Shown: positions 6,715 to 7,921 of the stretch, piece by piece
Numbering within the stretch: the first letter of the stretch is position 1
Layout of the letters: the number at the start of each line of letters is the position of its first letter
Source of the DNA: an uncultured Pseudorhodoferax sp.
GTDB lineage: Bacteria; Pseudomonadota; Gammaproteobacteria; Burkholderiales; Burkholderiaceae
Reading direction: 5' to 3'
NCBI GenBank assembly: GCA_913776795.1
Contig: CAJYRH010000565.1
Coordinates: 1 to 7,921 of the forward strand
Length of the DNA stretch: 7,921 nt
Notes under the pieces: generated by a model
Database searches by the model: none
What the model was told of the DNA's origin: nothing
Seen by the model: only the letters and a program-made list of their open reading frames with translations
Program-made: the position numbers and the translations under genes

Positions 6715-7215
6715 CTAGGCTTCGGCCAGCAATTTTTCGATCAAGCGGTGCAACTCTGCGAAATCGGGCTCACCGACGTATCGCTTGACAATTTCGCCGC
6801 GTTTGTTGACGACGAAAGTCGTGGGCGTGAGCTGGATGTCGCCCCAGGCCCGGGCCACGCTGCCGGTGTTGTCGATGGCCACGCGAAACGGCAGCTTGCG
6901 CGTCTCGGCGAAGTTCACGACATAGCTTGGCGGGTCGTACTGCATGGCGACGGCCAAAGTGTCGAACCCCTGTGCCTCGTACTTGTGGTGTGTGGCAACG
7001 ATCCGCGGCATCTCCGCCACGCAGGTCACGCAACTCGTGGCCCAGAAGTTCACCAGGGTGACGCGGCCCTTCATGGACTGCGTGTCCACCGTACTGCCGT
7101 CCAGCAGCACATAACGGGCCTCGGGTGCAGGGGTGGGGGCCGCCATCACGCGGTAGCCGAGTGCACCGGCAATCAGCAGGACGGCAACGGCGGCGAGGGA
7201 ATGGAGCTTCTTCAT
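6715..7215 (-). CDS. TlpA-like thioredoxin-fold protein, exported or membrane-anchored
   Basis: The product is 166 aa, a typical size for TlpA/ResA-type periplasmic thiol-disulfide proteins. The N-terminus MKKLHSLAAVAVLLIAGALG is a charged start followed by a hydrophobic segment, so it is a signal peptide or single anchor, possibly cleaved near VMAAP (23-27). The thioredoxin fold follows: VTLVNFWAT strand (about 52-60), CVTC at 62-65, and the cis-proline segment LTPTTFVVN (Pro131). The active site differs from the common TlpA/ResA pattern WCxPC: here the residue before the first Cys is Ser, and the dipeptide is Val-Thr. The likely role is thiol-disulfide exchange in the periplasm, for example in cytochrome c or copper-protein maturation, but the partner is unknown. 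There is no strong ribosome site before the ATG at 7215. I saw no cytochrome c biogenesis genes nearby. Confidence 0.9.
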   Translation of the reverse strand: MKKLHSLAAVAVLLIAGALGYRVMAAPTPAPEARYVLLDGSTVDTQSMKGRVTLVNFWATSCVTCVAEMPRIVATHHKYEAQGFDTLAVAMQYDPPSYVVNFAETRKLPFRVAIDNTGSVARAWGDIQLTPTTFVVNKRGEIVKRYVGEPDFAELHRLIEKLLAEA

Positions 7216-7921
7216 GATGATGCGGGGGCGCTGGAGCGACTCGGCAATTGCGGAAAAGTTCTGCGGTCAGCATGCATGCCCGCGACACACCACGGGCAGG
7301 GTGCTGGCCATGCCTGCACATATTGTGCAGTGTCAGCCTGTTTTCGCGCATTTGCCCCGTCGGCGAGACGCAGGTGGCGTTTTGCGAGATCATGACCCAA
7401 GGGTTTGCAGACGAGGCGACCTGCAGTTGCTGCTGCAGACGCTGCGTGGCAGCATCGATGGCCCGCCCTTCACGAACACCAGGTCGATCCGGCCCCGCGC
7501 GGACTGGCACTGCGCGGCGGTGCCGGTAAGGACCAAGTCGACCACGACGCCAAGGCTCTCTCAGACGTAGTCGACCTTCTGGCGCACCGCGTCGTGCCCG
7601 GGTGACCATCAGCGCGCGCTGGCGCTGCAAGGGCACGGTGGCGCGGCCAGTCGACGGTATTGGATGGCCAGCGGGTCGTCCGGCGGCTAATTAAACGCAA
7701 AGCCTCAGGTGCGCCGTGGGTCGAGCATCAGCACCGTTTCATTGCCCTGAACCTGGCGCGTCAGGTGCGCACCGGCCATCCGCGCCGGTCGCTCCTGAAG
7801 ATGCGACGACAGGTTGCTGTGCGCCGCCGGCGGCGGCCTGTCCTGTGCCATCGGTCTGCAGGCGCAGCAGTGCGAGACCCATGTCGCCCGATGCGTCGAT
7901 CGACACGGACAGGCGATGGAC
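7216..7921. other. No intact gene; possible decayed coding remnants on the - strand
   Basis: I see no complete gene in these 706 bases. On the - strand one frame reads like protein with GC-rich third positions, but in pieces. 7705-7851 gives 48 residues ending QGNETVLMLDPRRT and a stop. About 7611-7680 reads DDPLAIQYRRLAAP and then stops. 7390-7560 includes ESLGVVVDLVLTG and GRIDLVFVKGG. A different - frame continues as RAIDAATQRLQQQLQ near 7400-7460. A third frame is open from the right edge to 7739 (LSVSIDASGDMGLALLRLQ). This pattern of stops and frame changes could be a pseudogene, the remains of one or more genes, or chance in high-GC DNA. I do not recognise the protein family. Confidence 0.35.
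7314..7330. repeat. Perfect 7-bp inverted repeat upstream of the TlpA-like gene
   Basis: CTGCACA (7314-7320), a TAT spacer and TGTGCAG (7324-7330) form a perfect dyad of 17 bp. It lies about 100 bp upstream of the TlpA-like start codon on the - strand, in a region without an intact gene. The size and symmetry fit a dimeric regulator's operator or a short hairpin. No promoter with convincing -35 and -10 boxes is visible beside it, so function is unproven. Confidence 0.4.

Noticed and set aside
7314..7330. Reading the dyad as a LexA (SOS) box
   Set aside because: It has CTG-11-CAG, whereas the E. coli-type box is CTG-10-CAG with an AT-rich core; no SOS gene is adjacent.
7405..7605. A 66-codon + strand frame in the right-hand gap
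   Set aside because: It has no ribosome site, weaker third-position GC than the opposite strand, and no recognisable motif.
6770..7636. A 288-codon open frame on the - strand overlapping the TlpA-like gene in another frame
   Set aside because: Its composition is extremely Arg-rich, and it overlaps most of a well-supported thioredoxin-fold gene on the same strand.

Overview
The window is almost certainly from a betaproteobacterium of the order Burkholderiales, probably Comamonadaceae or a close neighbour. I base this on recalled protein character: the L22 start METRAVLRG, the S17 N-terminus, a long Arg/Gly/Pro-rich S3 tail, and uniformly high GC with GC-rich third codon positions. No database was searched.

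Positions 1-5575 hold the junction of the str and S10 ribosomal protein clusters, all on the + strand. In order: the 3' end of tuf (EF-Tu), rpsJ (S10), a 173-base gap, then rplC (L3), rplD (L4), rplW (L23), rplB (L2), rpsS (S19), rplV (L22), rpsC (S3), rplP (L16), rpmC (L29) and rpsQ (S17). From rplC to rpsQ the genes lie 14 bases apart or less or overlap, and nearly all have clear Shine-Dalgarno sequences, so they form one transcription unit. The rpsJ-rplC gap holds a 17-bp hairpin followed by a T-run. A sigma70-type promoter (TTGCCG, 17 bp, TATAAT) is interleaved with it. This suggests S10 is made on the tuf transcript while L3-S17 start from a new promoter with a leader of about 105 nt. The unit ends at a strong intrinsic terminator after rpsQ.

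The spc operon (rplN, rplX, rplE and onward) does not follow within the window. Positions 5599-6105 encode a Prx5-type peroxiredoxin on the + strand. Converging on it from the - strand are a GNAT acetyltransferase (6127-6609) and an exported or membrane-anchored TlpA-like thioredoxin-fold protein (6715-7215). The peroxiredoxin and TlpA-like protein both handle thiols or peroxides, but in different compartments, and a functional link is not shown.

Positions 7216-7921 contain no intact gene that I can identify. Short stretches on the - strand look like former coding sequence broken by stops and frame changes, and there is a perfect 7-bp inverted repeat upstream of the TlpA-like gene.

Most of the window is ordinary core genome. 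The non-routine signals are the terminator/promoter overlap and possible structured leader upstream of rplC, the replacement of the expected spc operon by unrelated genes, and the variant CVTC active site in the TlpA-like protein. I see no evidence of an undescribed defence or mobile system.
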